DNA from: Streptomyces nymphaeiformis
GTDB lineage: Bacteria > Actinomycetota > Actinomycetes > Streptomycetales > Streptomycetaceae
NCBI RefSeq assembly: GCF_014203895.1
Contig: NZ_JACHJY010000003.1
Coordinates: forward strand, 806,001-870,000
Reading direction: 5' to 3'
DNA length: 64,000 nt
The notes below the pieces were generated by a model, which made no database searches, was not told where the DNA came from, and was given only the letters and a program-made list of their open reading frames with translations. Positions 1-8,375 of this stretch are shown here, one piece after another. The first letter of the stretch is position 1, and every line of letters begins with the position of its first letter. Both the position numbers and the translations under genes were made by a program.

Positions 1-680
1 TCGTGGATCTTGAAGCCGAGGGCGCCGCCGCGCAGCTGGGAGTGCATGGCCTCCCGGGACATGGTGTTGCCCTTGCCGAGCAGCCCGATGTTGACGGGGA
101 AGGTGTCCAGGGCCTCGAACATCCGGGCCATGTGCCAGGGGCCGGGGGTGATCGTGGTCGCCTTGGTGCCCTCGGCGGGTCCGGTGCCGCCGCCGACGAG
201 GGTGGTGACGCCGGTGGCGAGGGCCTGCTCGACGACGGTCGGCGAGATGAAGTGGACGTGGGTGTCGACGGCCCCGGCGGTGACGATGCGGCCGTTGCCG
301 ACGATGATCTCGGTCTCGGGGCCGATGACGAGGTCGGGGTGGACGCCGTCCATGGTGTCGGGGTTGCCGGCCTTGCCGAGGGCGGTGATCCGGCCGTCCC
401 TGATGCCGATGTCCGCCTTGACGACGCCCCAGTGGTCGATGACGACGGCGCCGGTGATGACGGTGTCGGGGGCGCCCTCGGCGCGGGTGGTGCGGGCCTG
501 GCCCATGGACTCGCGGACGACCTTGCCGCCGCCGAAGACGGCCTCCTCGCCGGCGCGGCCGGGGCCGCCGCAGCGGTCCTCCTCGATCTCGACGAGCAGG
601 TCGGTGTCGGCGAGCCGGATGCGGTCGCCGGTGGTGGGGCCGAACAGGTCGGCGTAGACGGCGCGGTGGAGGTCAGGCAC
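1..680 (-). CDS. ureC: urease alpha subunit (N-terminal part; runs off the left edge)
   Basis: Catalytic subunit of urease, which hydrolyses urea to ammonia and carbamate in the cytoplasm. About 226 N-terminal codons are present; the C-terminus lies beyond base 1. The start is a GTG at 680 ([20 protein letters not shown]). The frame carries the urease alpha segments [19 protein letters not shown] (first two nickel-ligand histidines), [19 protein letters not shown] and NIGLLGKGN. The carbamylated lysine region near GALGFKIH is at the very edge. The gene overlaps the ureB stop codon by 8 bases, indicating translational coupling in ureA-ureB-ureC order. Family assignment is near certain; nothing can be said about accessory genes outside the window. 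Confidence 0.97.
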   Translation of the reverse strand, partial: MPDLHRAVYADLFGPTTGDRIRLADTDLLVEIEEDRCGGPGRAGEEAVFGGGKVVRESMGQARTTRAEGAPDTVITGAVVIDHWGVVKADIGIRDGRITALGKAGNPDTMDGVHPDLVIGPETEIIVGNGRIVTAGAVDTHVHFISPTVVEQALATGVTTLVGGGTGPAEGTKATTITPGPWHMARMFEALDTFPVNIGLLGKGNTMSREAMHSQLRGGALGFKIH

Positions 681-1014
681 GGTCGCCGTCCTTGTGGTCT
701 GCGGGGAGGTCGAGGGGGCCCGCGGTCTCGCCGCGCAGGCCGGGCACGATCCGGCGGCCGGCGATCGGCACGAGCTCGACCTCGACGGGGATGCCGGGTT
801 CGAAGCGGACGGCGGTCCCGGCGGCGATGTGCAGGCGCTGCCCGCGGGCGGCGGCACGGTCGAAGTCCAGACCGGGGTTGACCTCGGCGAAGTGGTAGTG
901 GGAGCCGACCTGGACGGGCCGGTCGGCGGCGTTGAGGACGGTGAGGCGGGTGACGGGGCGCCCCTCGTTGAGGGTCACGGGCCCGTCCGCGTACAGGATC
1001 TCTCCGGGGATCAT
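673..1014 (-). CDS. ureB: urease beta subunit
   Basis: Small structural subunit of urease, 113 residues, starting [11 protein letters not shown], as usual for the family. The conserved core [18 protein letters not shown] and the tail ETAGPLDLP are visible. It follows ureA after a 14-base gap and overlaps ureC by 8 bases, so the three form one leftward operon. Full length (the family is usually 100-130 residues) and no abnormal features. Confidence 0.97.
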   Translation of the reverse strand: MIPGEILYADGPVTLNEGRPVTRLTVLNAADRPVQVGSHYHFAEVNPGLDFDRAAARGQRLHIAAGTAVRFEPGIPVEVELVPIAGRRIVPGLRGETAGPLDLPADHKDGDRA

Positions 1015-1028
1015 CGGCGGCCGCCCGT

Positions 1029-1331
1029 TCAGACGATGGGGTCGTGGACGGTGACGAGCTTGGTGCCGTCCGGGAAGGTGGCCTCGACCTGGACGTCATG
1101 GATCATCTCCGGGATGCCGTCCATGACCTCGTCGCGGGTGAGCACCTTGCGCCCGGAGGCCATCAGCTCGGCGACCGTCCGCCCGTCCCGGGCGCCTTCC
1201 AGGATGTGGGAGGTGATGAGCGCGACGGCCTCGGGGTGGTTGAGCCGCACACCGCGGGCCCGGCGCTTCTCGGCCACGTCGGCCGCCACATGGATGAGCA
1301 GGCGTTCCTGCTCGTGCGGGCTCAGTTGCAC
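1029..1331 (-). CDS. ureA: urease gamma subunit
   Basis: First gene of the leftward urease operon, 100 residues, starting [20 protein letters not shown]. The motifs [25 protein letters not shown] and [19 protein letters not shown] are characteristic of the gamma subunit. The 219 bases upstream (1332-1550) contain no other gene and should hold the operon promoter, including a possible GlnR half-site at 1457-1472. In actinomycetes the urease operon is commonly under nitrogen control; the site here is only a sequence match. Confidence 0.97.
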   Translation of the reverse strand: MQLSPHEQERLLIHVAADVAEKRRARGVRLNHPEAVALITSHILEGARDGRTVAELMASGRKVLTRDEVMDGIPEMIHDVQVEATFPDGTKLVTVHDPIV

Positions 1332-1456
1332 TCTTCCACCTCACAGTCGTCGACCGGGACGGGACCCGGACAGCTGGGGACCCTACCGACCGTCAACACT
1401 CTGTTGAACTGCGGAGATGCGATGCACGGCCAGACATTGCACGTTAGGGCGGAAGT

Positions 1457-1472
1457 TTTTCCGGCTCGTTAA
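1457..1472 (-). promoter_or_regulatory. possible GlnR-box half site upstream of ureA
   Basis: Read on the minus strand the sequence is TTAAC, six bases, GAAAA. This resembles one a/b unit of the actinomycete GlnR box (gTnAC-n6-GaAAc). It lies about 125 bases upstream of the ureA start. I do not see a convincing second a/b unit at the usual spacing, so this is a weak match. It is listed because urease operons are established GlnR targets in Streptomyces. Confidence 0.35.
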
Positions 1473-1550
1473 CTCGGCCTTTGCGTTCTCATGATGATCA
1501 GATCTGCACCCCCGGACGGGGCGCGGTGCGTGGCTTGTTCGCGCCGTCCG

Positions 1551-1829
1551 TCAGGAGGTGCCGGGCTCGCGGTGGTGGGCGGCGATGCCGAAGCGGCGCT
1601 GTTCGCCGGGAGCGGAGTCGACCGGGTGCAGCCCGGAGAGCGAGCTGACCACCTGCTCGTCGGCAGGCTTCTCCGCCGCCTCGAGTTCCTCCAGGTCAGC
1701 GGCGGAGACCAGGGCGACGAGCGGCTTCCCGTGCCGGGTGACGACGACGCGCTCGCCGCCGTAGACGACGCGGTTGATGAGGTCGGCGAGCTCAGCCCGC
1801 GCTTGCGTCACCGGGATCTCGTAGGTCAT
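1551..1829 (-). CDS. Phd/YefM-family antitoxin-like protein, no adjacent toxin
   Basis: A 92-residue protein ([20 protein letters not shown]) with the classic prevent-host-death/YefM fold motif: [18 protein letters not shown], then [23 protein letters not shown]. Such proteins are DNA-binding antitoxins that repress their own operon and bind a RelE- or Doc-type toxin through their C-terminus. Here the C-terminal half ([16 protein letters not shown] onward) is long and charged, and no toxin gene lies downstream: 1332-1550 has no plausible small ORF before ureA. An in-frame ATG at 1838 is an alternative start; an AGGAG lies only one base before the ATG at 1829, so neither start has a well-spaced ribosome site. 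The gene is divergent from a ClpP-like gene, with a TGTACA-type inverted repeat between them. Confidence 0.85.
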   Translation of the reverse strand: MTYEIPVTQARAELADLINRVVYGGERVVVTRHGKPLVALVSAADLEELEAAEKPADEQVVSSLSGLHPVDSAPGEQRRFGIAAHHREPGTS

Positions 1830-1847
1830 GCTCCTCATCTTACGGCC

Positions 1848-1862
1848 TGTACGTCCTGTACA
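1848..1862. promoter_or_regulatory. TGTAC-n5-GTACA inverted repeat, candidate YefM/Phd operator
   Basis: The sequence TGTAC GTCCT GTACA is a perfect 5-bp inverted repeat in the 63-base gap between the divergent antitoxin and ClpP-like genes. It contains the hexamer TGTACA, the core recognised by E. coli YefM-YoeB at its own operator. TGTA at 1857-1860 also pairs with TACA further right (1868-1871). The position suits autoregulation of the antitoxin and control of the ClpP-like gene by the same site. Binding is inferred. Confidence 0.55.
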
Positions 1863-1892
1863 TTTTTTACAGACAGCTGGAGGTGCTCAGCC

Positions 1893-2510
1893 ATGGATGC
1901 CCGCCACGTCCTTCCCGAGTTCACGGAGCGGACCAGTTTCGGAACGCGAACCCTCGACCCGTACTCGAAGCTCCTCGAGTCCCGGATCGTCTTCCTCGGC
2001 ACCCCGATCGACGACACCTCGGCCAACGACGTCATCGCCCAGTTCCTGCACCTCGACTACGCGGCCCCCGGTCAGGACATCGCGCTCTACATCAACTCCC
2101 CCGGCGGCTCGATCAGCGCCATGACCGCGATCCACGACACGATGCGGACGCTCTCCTGCGACGTGGAGACCACCTGCCTCGGACAGGCCGCCTCCACCGC
2201 CGCCGTCCTGCTCGCCGCCGGCACCCCCGGCAAGCGGCTCGTCCTCCCCGGCGCCCGGGTCACCCTCCGCCAGCCGGCCATGGACGAACCCCTCCAGGGA
2301 CAGCCGAGCGACCTCGACATCCACGCGCGCGAGCTGCTCCGGCTGCGCGCCCTGACGGCCGGGATGCTCGCCCAGTACACCGGGCAGAGCCGGGACCGGA
2401 TCGACGCCGACATCGACCGCCTCACCGTCCTGGACGCGCCGGCGGCCGTCGCGTACGGCCTGGTGGACCACGTGATCACGAACCGGCGCGACGCCGGTGC
2501 GGCGCGGTGA
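1893..2510 (+). CDS. ClpP-family protein with degenerate catalytic triad
   Basis: A 205-residue protein clearly homologous to ClpP, the barrel-forming serine peptidase of the Clp machine: [34 protein letters not shown] and AVAYGLVD are all present. Aligned by eye to E. coli ClpP, the nucleophile Ser is kept (Ser101). The catalytic His of the IHQP motif is Arg126 (LRQP), and the catalytic Asp of the RDRFL motif is Leu177 (DRLTVL). There is a two-residue insertion after RQP. It should be peptidase-inactive or use another chemistry, similar in principle to the ClpR subunits of plants and cyanobacteria. The start is an ATG at 1893 with GGAGG at 1879-1883. It is divergent from an orphan antitoxin and followed by a small unknown gene. 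Confidence 0.9.
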   Translation: MDARHVLPEFTERTSFGTRTLDPYSKLLESRIVFLGTPIDDTSANDVIAQFLHLDYAAPGQDIALYINSPGGSISAMTAIHDTMRTLSCDVETTCLGQAASTAAVLLAAGTPGKRLVLPGARVTLRQPAMDEPLQGQPSDLDIHARELLRLRALTAGMLAQYTGQSRDRIDADIDRLTVLDAPAAVAYGLVDHVITNRRDAGAAR

Positions 2511-2517
2511 GCCGGCC

Positions 2518-2823
2518 GTGGTGCCCGAGCTGCCGCCGCTGCCCGCGCTGACGCGGGCCGAGGGCGAGTTGATCGACGCCTACCTCGAAGTCGTCGACCT
2601 CCTTGGGAAGATCAACCCATCCAGGGGTACGCATACCTATGGGGCACTACGGGCGGCACAGGCCCTGGTGGGACGTGCGGAGGCGCTGCGCGAGGCCCTG
2701 ACGCTCATGCATATGCGGGGCGAGAGCGAGGTGCACGCGGACACACTGGCGCGCGCCCTGCGGGTGTTGGACGGCGAGCGCCGCACCGACCGCGTCACCG
2801 TCCCCCGCGCACGGGCGAGTTGA
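2518..2823 (+). CDS. small hypothetical protein downstream of the ClpP-like gene
   Basis: A frame of about 101 residues, probably starting at a GTG at 2518 or 2521 (VPELPPLPALTRAEGELIDAYLEVVDLL). It begins 8-11 bases after the ClpP-like stop codon, which suggests co-transcription. The protein looks mostly alpha-helical, with leucine/alanine-rich amphipathic stretches, and ends in an arginine-rich tail. I do not recognise a family. A lower-GC patch near 2605-2660 is unlike the neighbouring genes. Because it sits next to the degenerate ClpP, a partner or adaptor role can be proposed but not shown. Confidence 0.6.
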   Translation: MVPELPPLPALTRAEGELIDAYLEVVDLLGKINPSRGTHTYGALRAAQALVGRAEALREALTLMHMRGESEVHADTLARALRVLDGERRTDRVTVPRARAS

Positions 2824-3147
2824 CATTCCGGCATGTCGTGTCGAGGTCCGTACGGCCGACACGCACCGCAGAATCGCTCCCCCGTTCGGCGTAGTCGACG
2901 AGTCGACATATGTGCCGGGTGAGTTGCGCAACAGGTGTACGCATTTGGCGGAATGGGACGTTCCACCCCTGGTACGGGGCTCGTAGGCCAAACCTCCGGT
3001 GATCACGAAAGCACCCTGTCCACCCGAATGGATCAGTCGTGAGGAGCCTCACATATCGCCGTTTCAGCTCGGATTTCGCCCTGGGTGTGGGTCAAGATCC
3101 CTGTCGACGACAAGCCCCCGCCATCCGAGGCGGGGCGGTCCGGGCGG
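2824..3147. other. 324-base gap with no recognisable gene
   Basis: G+C is lower than in the surrounding genes and no frame shows actinomycete codon bias. I see short dyads, such as AGTCGAC repeated near 2895 and TGGGACGTTCCA near 2954, but no feature I can name. The right part probably holds the promoter of the riboswitch and NlpC/P60 transcript. Confidence 0.5.
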
Positions 3148-3335
3148 ACGCCGAGTCCTGCCGCTGTCCCGGACGTCTGGTCGACAGGAGTGGATCGGCA
3201 GGAGTGGAGGACCCAGGCAGTACGGGACGTACGCGCTGTTTCCGCAGCGGGGCCGTCCCTTGGGGTGAAGCCGCAGCCGCGGCCGGGCATCTTCGCCAGC
3301 CCGAACCCGACAGGTCATCCTTCGCAGGCGGCTGA
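3148..3335 (+). ncRNA. ydaO/yuaA-type cyclic di-AMP riboswitch
   Basis: The leader of the NlpC/P60 gene carries the ydaO landmarks in order: GCCGAGTCCTG near 3150, GGAGGACCCAGGCA near 3206, TTGGGGTGAAGCCGCA near 3260, GGGCATCTTCGCCAGCCC near 3285, and CCCGACAGGTCATCC with TTCGCAGGCG near 3306-3330. This class binds cyclic di-AMP and in actinomycetes typically precedes cell-wall hydrolase genes. The hydrolase start codon follows 14 bases after the element. High c-di-AMP normally turns expression off in this family. Boundaries are approximate. Confidence 0.85.
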
Positions 3336-3348
3336 CGAAGGGTTGCGC

Positions 3349-3825
3349 ATGACTGCGCAGATGCACGTCCCGTCCCTGCTGTCCCGGGCCGGAGCCGTCA
3401 CGGCTCTCACCCTCGCCGCCGTCGGCGGCACGATGCTCGCACCAGGTGCGGCGTCCGAGGCCCAGGCGGCGACCACCTACGCGAACAAGGCACTGAGCGT
3501 CGCCGCGTCCAAGAAGGGAGCCCCGTACCGGTACGGGAGCGCGGGACCCTCCCGGTTCGACTGCTCCGGTCTGACGCTCTACGCGTACAAGCAGGCGGGC
3601 AAGTGGCTGCCCCGCACCGCGCAGCAGCAGTACAACAACACCCGGCACGTCTCCGCGTCCAGCAGACAGAAGGGGGACCTGGTCTTCTTCCACTCCGGCG
3701 GGAGCGTCTACCACGTGGGCATCTACGCCGGCAGCGGCAAGATCTGGCACTCGCCCAAGACGGGATCCTGGGTGAAGCTCGACCCGATCTGGACGTCGAA
3801 GGTCTACTACGGCCGCGTCCGATGA
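3349..3825 (+). CDS. secreted NlpC/P60 peptidoglycan endopeptidase
   Basis: A 158-residue secreted cysteine peptidase that should cleave peptide stems of peptidoglycan outside the membrane. Residues 1-40 form a signal peptide (hydrophobic run TALTLAAVGGTML, likely cleavage after AQA). The rest is one compact NlpC/P60 domain with the catalytic Cys in RFDCSGLT, the His in VYHVGIYAG, and a third polar residue in IWHSPKTG. There is no coiled coil, SH3 or LysM region, so it is a minimal enzyme. The start is an ATG with GAAGGG upstream. It lies directly behind a c-di-AMP riboswitch, the usual arrangement for streptomycete wall hydrolases involved in germination and growth. Confidence 0.92.
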   Translation: MTAQMHVPSLLSRAGAVTALTLAAVGGTMLAPGAASEAQAATTYANKALSVAASKKGAPYRYGSAGPSRFDCSGLTLYAYKQAGKWLPRTAQQQYNNTRHVSASSRQKGDLVFFHSGGSVYHVGIYAGSGKIWHSPKTGSWVKLDPIWTSKVYYGRVR

Positions 3826-3885
3826 CGCCCGCCGGGCACTGAGCCCGCCCCAGGGGTGCGGTGGCGCCGCACCCCTGCGCCGGGT

Positions 3886-4323
3886 CTATGCGTACGAGGC
3901 CGCCGCCGGGGCCCACGGGAGGGAGATCCAGACCGTCTTCCCGCCCTCCTCCGTCGGGGTGACCGACAGACGGCCGCCCGCCTCCGCCGCCAGGGAGCGG
4001 ATGATGACCATGCCCCGGCCGTTGTCCTGCTGGACCGCCGCCGGAAGACGGCGGGGCCAGCGCGGGTGGCTGTCGGTGACGCCGATGTGGAGGTGCTCCT
4101 CGCGCTCCAGGCGGACGTCGACCGTGAACGTGGGCGACTGCCCGAAGGTGTGCAGGACGGCGTTGGTGGCCAGCTCCGAGACCATCAGGCGGATCGCGTC
4201 CGCCAGGTCGTCGGCACCGGCGAGGCCCCACCCGTCGAGGACCTCCACGACGAACCGCCGGGCGGTGGGGACCGACGCGGGATCGCTCGGCAGAGTGACG
4301 GATGCTTCCTGATGGTCTGCCAT
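3886..4323 (-). CDS. RsbW-like anti-sigma factor / histidine-kinase-type ATPase
   Basis: A 145-residue single-domain HATPase_c_2 protein. The N-box is SELATNAVLHT and the glycine-rich nucleotide loop is DNGRGMVIIRSLA, followed by the strand GGKTVWISLPW. In Streptomyces such free-standing domains act as serine kinases or anti-sigma factors of SigB-type partner-switching systems, and many are orphans without a linked sigma or anti-anti-sigma gene, as here. The start is an ATG at 4323 with AAAGGGA upstream. It is convergent with the NlpC/P60 gene across a 60-base gap. The partner cannot be deduced from the neighbourhood. Confidence 0.88.
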   Translation of the reverse strand: MADHQEASVTLPSDPASVPTARRFVVEVLDGWGLAGADDLADAIRLMVSELATNAVLHTFGQSPTFTVDVRLEREEHLHIGVTDSHPRWPRRLPAAVQQDNGRGMVIIRSLAAEAGGRLSVTPTEEGGKTVWISLPWAPAAASYA

Positions 4324-4493
4324 GGCGACGCTGTCCCTTTCCCGCCGGGGCTTCTGCCCCGGATCGCGCTTCGCGTCAGAGTCCCACCGATCGTGCCGCC
4401 CCGGCAGGCGTTCCACCAAGATATGTCCCCATCTGTCGCCCGAAGCGGTGAACTCTGCTGCCCGGGAACGCGCTTGGGACTCCCGACGGGACG

Positions 4494-5696
4494 TCAGACC
4501 GCCGGCGCGGTCCGCAGGATCGTCTCCACCGCGTGCGTGATCTCCGCGTCCGTCAGATCGGCCCGCGCCGTGAGCCGCAGCCGCGAGATGCCGTCGGGGA
4601 CGGACGGGGGCCGGAAGCAGCCGACCGCCAGGCCCTGTTCGCGGCAGTCCGCCGCCCAGCGCAGCGCCGCCTCCGGGGAGGGGGCGTGGACCGAGACGAC
4701 GGCCGCGTCGGGACGGGCCGAGGTCAGCCCGGCGTCCGTGAGCAGCCGGTGCAGGGTGGTGGCGACGGTACGGGCCCGCTCGGCGAGGCCCGGTTCGGCC
4801 GCGATCAGCCGCAGGCTCGCGAGCGCGCCGCCCGCGGCGGCCGGGGCGAGCCCGGTGTCGAAGATGAAGGTGCGGGCGGCGTTCACCAGGTGCTCGATCA
4901 CCCGCGCCGGGCCGAGGACGGCCCCGCCCTGGCTGCCGAGGGACTTCGAGAGGGTGAGGGTGGCGACGACGTCCTCGTCGCCCGCGAGCCCGGCCTCGTG
5001 CAGCGCGCCCCGGCCGCCGTCGCCGAGGACGCCGAAGCCGTGGGCGTCGTCGACGACGAGCCCGGCGCCGTGCGCGCGGCAGGCGTCGGCGAGCCCGGGG
5101 AGCGGGGCCTTGTCGCCGTCGACGGAGAAGACGGAGTCGCTGACGACGAGCGCCCGGCGCCCCGGATGGGCGTCCAGGGTCTTGGCGACGGCCTCGGCGT
5201 CGGTGTGCGGGACGACCGCGGTCTCGGCGCGCGCCAGGCGGCAGCCGTCGACGATCGAGGCGTGGTTGGAGGCGTCGGAGACGATCAGGGAGTCCCGGCC
5301 GGAGAGCGCGGTGAGCGCCGCGAGGTTCGCGGTGTAGCCGGAGGAGAAGACGAGGGCCGCCTCGAAACCGCAGAAGTCGGCGAGTTCGCGCTCCAGGCGG
5401 GTGTGCAGCCGGGTGGTGCCGGTGACGAGCCGCGAGCCGGTGGAGCCGGCGCCCCAGCGCCTGGCCGCCTCGGCCGCCGCCTCGGTGACCTCGGCGCGGC
5501 GGGTGAGGCCGAGGTAGTCGTTGCTCGCCAGGTCCAGGACGTCCGGCTCGGCCGCCCGGGGCCGCAGCGTCCGGACGAGACCGGCCTCGGCCCGGCGGCG
5601 CGCCTCCGCGTCGGTCCAGTCGAAGGCGGTACGGCGCGGGCCCGCGGCCCGTGCGTCGTCGGCGCCCGCGGCGCGTGCGTCCTCGGCCTGTGGCAT
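4494..5696 (-). CDS. bioF: 8-amino-7-oxononanoate synthase
   Basis: PLP enzyme condensing pimeloyl thioester with alanine to form 8-amino-7-oxononanoate, the first step of biotin ring assembly. 400 residues from the ATG at 5696, which has AAAGGAT upstream. Family marks are [53 protein letters not shown] and the PLP lysine in [11 protein letters not shown] (about residue 250). The N-terminal 20-25 residues are an Ala/Asp-rich extension. It is divergent from bioBAD over 143 bases that contain a long dyad. Full length, no abnormal features. Confidence 0.95.
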   Translation of the reverse strand: MPQAEDARAAGADDARAAGPRRTAFDWTDAEARRRAEAGLVRTLRPRAAEPDVLDLASNDYLGLTRRAEVTEAAAEAARRWGAGSTGSRLVTGTTRLHTRLERELADFCGFEAALVFSSGYTANLAALTALSGRDSLIVSDASNHASIVDGCRLARAETAVVPHTDAEAVAKTLDAHPGRRALVVSDSVFSVDGDKAPLPGLADACRAHGAGLVVDDAHGFGVLGDGGRGALHEAGLAGDEDVVATLTLSKSLGSQGGAVLGPARVIEHLVNAARTFIFDTGLAPAAAGGALASLRLIAAEPGLAERARTVATTLHRLLTDAGLTSARPDAAVVSVHAPSPEAALRWAADCREQGLAVGCFRPPSVPDGISRLRLTARADLTDAEITHAVETILRTAPAV

Positions 5697-5742
5697 GCGG
5701 CGATCCTTTTGTAGGCAGCGCACAGACCCTAACCGCAGGATG

Positions 5743-5776
5743 TCGAGGTCGGGATGTGGTCATCCACACACCTCGA
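5743..5776. promoter_or_regulatory. nested dyad between bioF and bioB
   Basis: TCGAGGT (5743-5749) is matched by ACCTCGA (5770-5776), and inside it TGTGG (5755-5759) is matched by CCACA (5764-5768) around TCAT. It lies in the only shared control region of the divergent bioF and bioBA genes. It could be an operator for a biotin regulator (BioQ- or BirA-type) or an RNA hairpin in a leader. It does not obviously match the published BioQ box as I remember it. Confidence 0.4.
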
Positions 5777-5839
5777 TCGGGGGCGTTTGTTCGGTTCCTC
5801 CTTGGCCAGGGGGCGGGCGGTAGGCAAGGATCTGCGGTT

Positions 5840-7078
5840 ATGGACCTGCTGAACACGCTGGTGGAGAAGGGGCTGCGGCGCGAGCTGCCGACCCGTGAAG
5901 AAGCGCTCGCCGTGCTGGCGACCTCCGACGACGAACTGCTCGAGGTGGTGGCGGCGGCCGGCAAGGTGCGCCGTCAGTGGTTCGGGCGCCGGGTGAAGCT
6001 GAACTACCTGGTCAACCTGAAGTCCGGTCTCTGTCCCGAGGACTGCTCGTACTGCTCGCAGCGGCTCGGCTCGAAGGCCGAGATCCTCAAGTACACCTGG
6101 CTGAAGCCGGACGAGGCCTCGCAGGCCGCTGCGGCGGGTGTCGCCGGCGGCGCCAAGCGGGTCTGCCTGGTGGCCAGCGGCCGCGGCCCCACGGACCGGG
6201 ACGTGGAGCGCGTCGGCAAGACGATCGAGGCGATCAAGGAGCAGAACGAGGGCGTCGAGGTGTGCGCCTGCCTCGGTCTGCTCTCCGACGGCCAGGCGGA
6301 GCGGCTGCGGGAGGCCGGCGCCGACGCGTACAACCACAACCTGAACACGTCCGAGGCGACGTACGGGGACATCACCAAGACCCACACCTACGCGGACCGC
6401 GTGGACACCGTGCAGAAGGCGCACGCCGCCGGTCTGTCGGCCTGCTCCGGTCTGATCGCGGGCATGGGCGAGAGCGACGAGGACCTCGTCGACGTCGTCT
6501 ACGCGCTGCGCGAGCTCGACTCGGACTCGGTGCCGGTCAACTTCCTGATCCCGTTCGAGGGCACCCCGCTCGCCAAGGAGTGGAACCTCACCCCGCAGCG
6601 CTGCCTGCGGATCCTCGCGATGGTCCGGTTCGTCTGCCCCGACGTCGAGGTGCGGATCGCCGGCGGCCGCGAGGTGCACCTGCGCTCGATGCAGCCGCTG
6701 GCGCTGAACATCGCGAACTCGATCTTCCTCGGCGACTACCTGACCAGCGAGGGCCAGGCCGGCCAGGCCGACCTGGACATGATCGCGGACGCGGGCTTCG
6801 AGGTGGAGGGCGCGGGCACGACCACGCTGCCGAAGCACCGCGCGGACGCGCTCGCGGCGGCGGGCGCGACGGGCGGCTGCGGCTCGACGGCCTCGGCGGG
6901 CTGCGGCTCGGAGGCCTCCGCGGAGGGCGCGGGCTGCGGCGGTCACGCGGAGGAGGCCGGCGGCTGCGGCCCCTGCGGCGGCCACGCGGCGCCCGTGCGC
7001 ACCTCGGACGAGGCCCGCACCGACCTGGTGGCCGTGCGCCGCCGCGGCGCCGGGACGGACCTCGCGCCGAATGCGTAA
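5840..7078 (+). CDS. bioB: biotin synthase with Cys/Gly-rich C-terminal tail
   Basis: Radical SAM enzyme inserting sulfur into dethiobiotin. 412 residues from an ATG with AAGGA 10 bases upstream. The radical SAM cluster motif CPEDCSYC is at residues 65-72, and the conserved segments [26 protein letters not shown] and AGGRE follow. The enzyme core ends near residue 332. An 80-residue tail then carries five cysteines (about 347, 355, 366, 376, 379) and two histidines in Gly/Ala/Ser-rich sequence. E. coli-type BioB (about 350 residues) has no comparable Cys-rich tail. The tail could hold or deliver iron-sulfur material; this is inference. The stop overlaps the bioA start by 8 bases. Confidence 0.96.
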   Translation: MDLLNTLVEKGLRRELPTREEALAVLATSDDELLEVVAAAGKVRRQWFGRRVKLNYLVNLKSGLCPEDCSYCSQRLGSKAEILKYTWLKPDEASQAAAAGVAGGAKRVCLVASGRGPTDRDVERVGKTIEAIKEQNEGVEVCACLGLLSDGQAERLREAGADAYNHNLNTSEATYGDITKTHTYADRVDTVQKAHAAGLSACSGLIAGMGESDEDLVDVVYALRELDSDSVPVNFLIPFEGTPLAKEWNLTPQRCLRILAMVRFVCPDVEVRIAGGREVHLRSMQPLALNIANSIFLGDYLTSEGQAGQADLDMIADAGFEVEGAGTTTLPKHRADALAAAGATGGCGSTASAGCGSEASAEGAGCGGHAEEAGGCGPCGGHAAPVRTSDEARTDLVAVRRRGAGTDLAPNA

Positions 7079-8351
7079 CGACGAACTCCTCGCCCTGGAC
7101 CGGGCGCACGTCTGGCATCCGTACGGCCCCATGCCGGGCCGTACGGAGCCGCTGGTCATCGAGTCCGCCTCCGGTGTACGTCTCCGGCTCGCCGAACCCG
7201 TGCACGGCCAGGCCGAGTTGATCGACGGCATGTCCTCGTGGTGGTCGGCGCTGCACGGCTACAACCACCCCGTGCTCAACGAGGCGGCGCACGACCAGCT
7301 GGGCCGGATGAGCCACGTCATGTTCGGCGGGCTCACCCACGAGCCGGCCGTGCGGCTCGCCACCCGCCTGGTCGAGATCACCCCGGAACCCCTCCAGCAC
7401 GTCTTCCTCAGCGACTCCGGCTCGGTCTCCGTCGAGGTCGCGGCCAAGATGTGCCTGCAGTACTGGCGATCGGTGGGCAGGCCGGGCAAGCAGCTCCTGA
7501 TGACCTGGCGCGGCGGCTACCACGGCGACACCTGGCAGCCGATGTCCCTGTGCGACCCCGAGGGCGGGATGCACGAGCTGTGGTCGGGCGTGCTCCAGCG
7601 CCAGGTCTTCGTCGACGCGCCGCCGGTCACGTACGAGGAGTCGTACGCCCGGATGCTGCGGGAGCAGATCGCTCTCCACGCGGACGAGGTCGCCGCGGTG
7701 ATCGTGGAGCCGGTGGTGCAGAACGCGGGCGGGATGCGGTTCCACCCGCCCGAGTACCTGCGCGTCCTCCGCGAGGCGTGCGACGAGCACGGTGTGCTCC
7801 TGATCTTCGACGAGATCGCGACCGGCTTCGGCCGTACGGGCACGCTGTTCGGCGCCGACCAGGCCGGCGTCTCGCCCGATGTGATGTGCGTGGGCAAGGC
7901 GCTGACGGGCGGTTACCTGTCGATGGCGGCCACGCTCTGCACGACGGAGATCGCCGAGGGCATCTCGCGCGGCGAGGTTCCCGTCCTGGCGCACGGGCCG
8001 ACCTTCATGGGCAATCCGCTGGCCTCGGCGGTGGCCTGCGCGTCGATCGACCTGCTGATGTCCCAGGACTGGGCACTGGAGGTCAAGCGCATCGAGACGG
8101 GACTCCGCGAGGGGCTCGCCCCTGCCGCGGAACTCCCCGGTGTGCGCGAGGTGCGGGTGCTCGGCGCCATCGGCGTCGTCCAGCTCGACCACGACGTCGA
8201 CATGGCCGCGGCCACGGAGGCGGCGGTCCGGGCGGGCGTGTGGCTGCGCCCCTTCCGCGACCTGATCTACACGATGCCGCCGTACGTGACGGGCGACGAG
8301 GACCTGGCCAGCATCTGCGCGGCGGTGAGGGCTGCGGCGCAGGCGGGCTGA
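7071..8351 (+). CDS. bioA: adenosylmethionine-8-amino-7-oxononanoate aminotransferase
   Basis: PLP aminotransferase converting 8-amino-7-oxononanoate to 7,8-diaminopelargonate using SAM as amino donor. 426 residues. Motifs are [69 protein letters not shown] and the PLP lysine in VGKALTGGY (about residue 274). It starts inside the end of bioB (8-base overlap), so it should be translationally coupled. It is separated from bioD by 156 bases holding a dyad repeat. Confidence 0.96.
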   Translation: MRNDELLALDRAHVWHPYGPMPGRTEPLVIESASGVRLRLAEPVHGQAELIDGMSSWWSALHGYNHPVLNEAAHDQLGRMSHVMFGGLTHEPAVRLATRLVEITPEPLQHVFLSDSGSVSVEVAAKMCLQYWRSVGRPGKQLLMTWRGGYHGDTWQPMSLCDPEGGMHELWSGVLQRQVFVDAPPVTYEESYARMLREQIALHADEVAAVIVEPVVQNAGGMRFHPPEYLRVLREACDEHGVLLIFDEIATGFGRTGTLFGADQAGVSPDVMCVGKALTGGYLSMAATLCTTEIAEGISRGEVPVLAHGPTFMGNPLASAVACASIDLLMSQDWALEVKRIETGLREGLAPAAELPGVREVRVLGAIGVVQLDHDVDMAAATEAAVRAGVWLRPFRDLIYTMPPYVTGDEDLASICAAVRAAAQAG

Positions 8352-8375
8352 CCCCGTTGTGGCGGGGGCGCCCCG

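Noticed and set aside
3-1472. Plus-strand open frames over the urease genes
   Set aside because: Antisense to ureABC, which are unmistakable in sequence and order.
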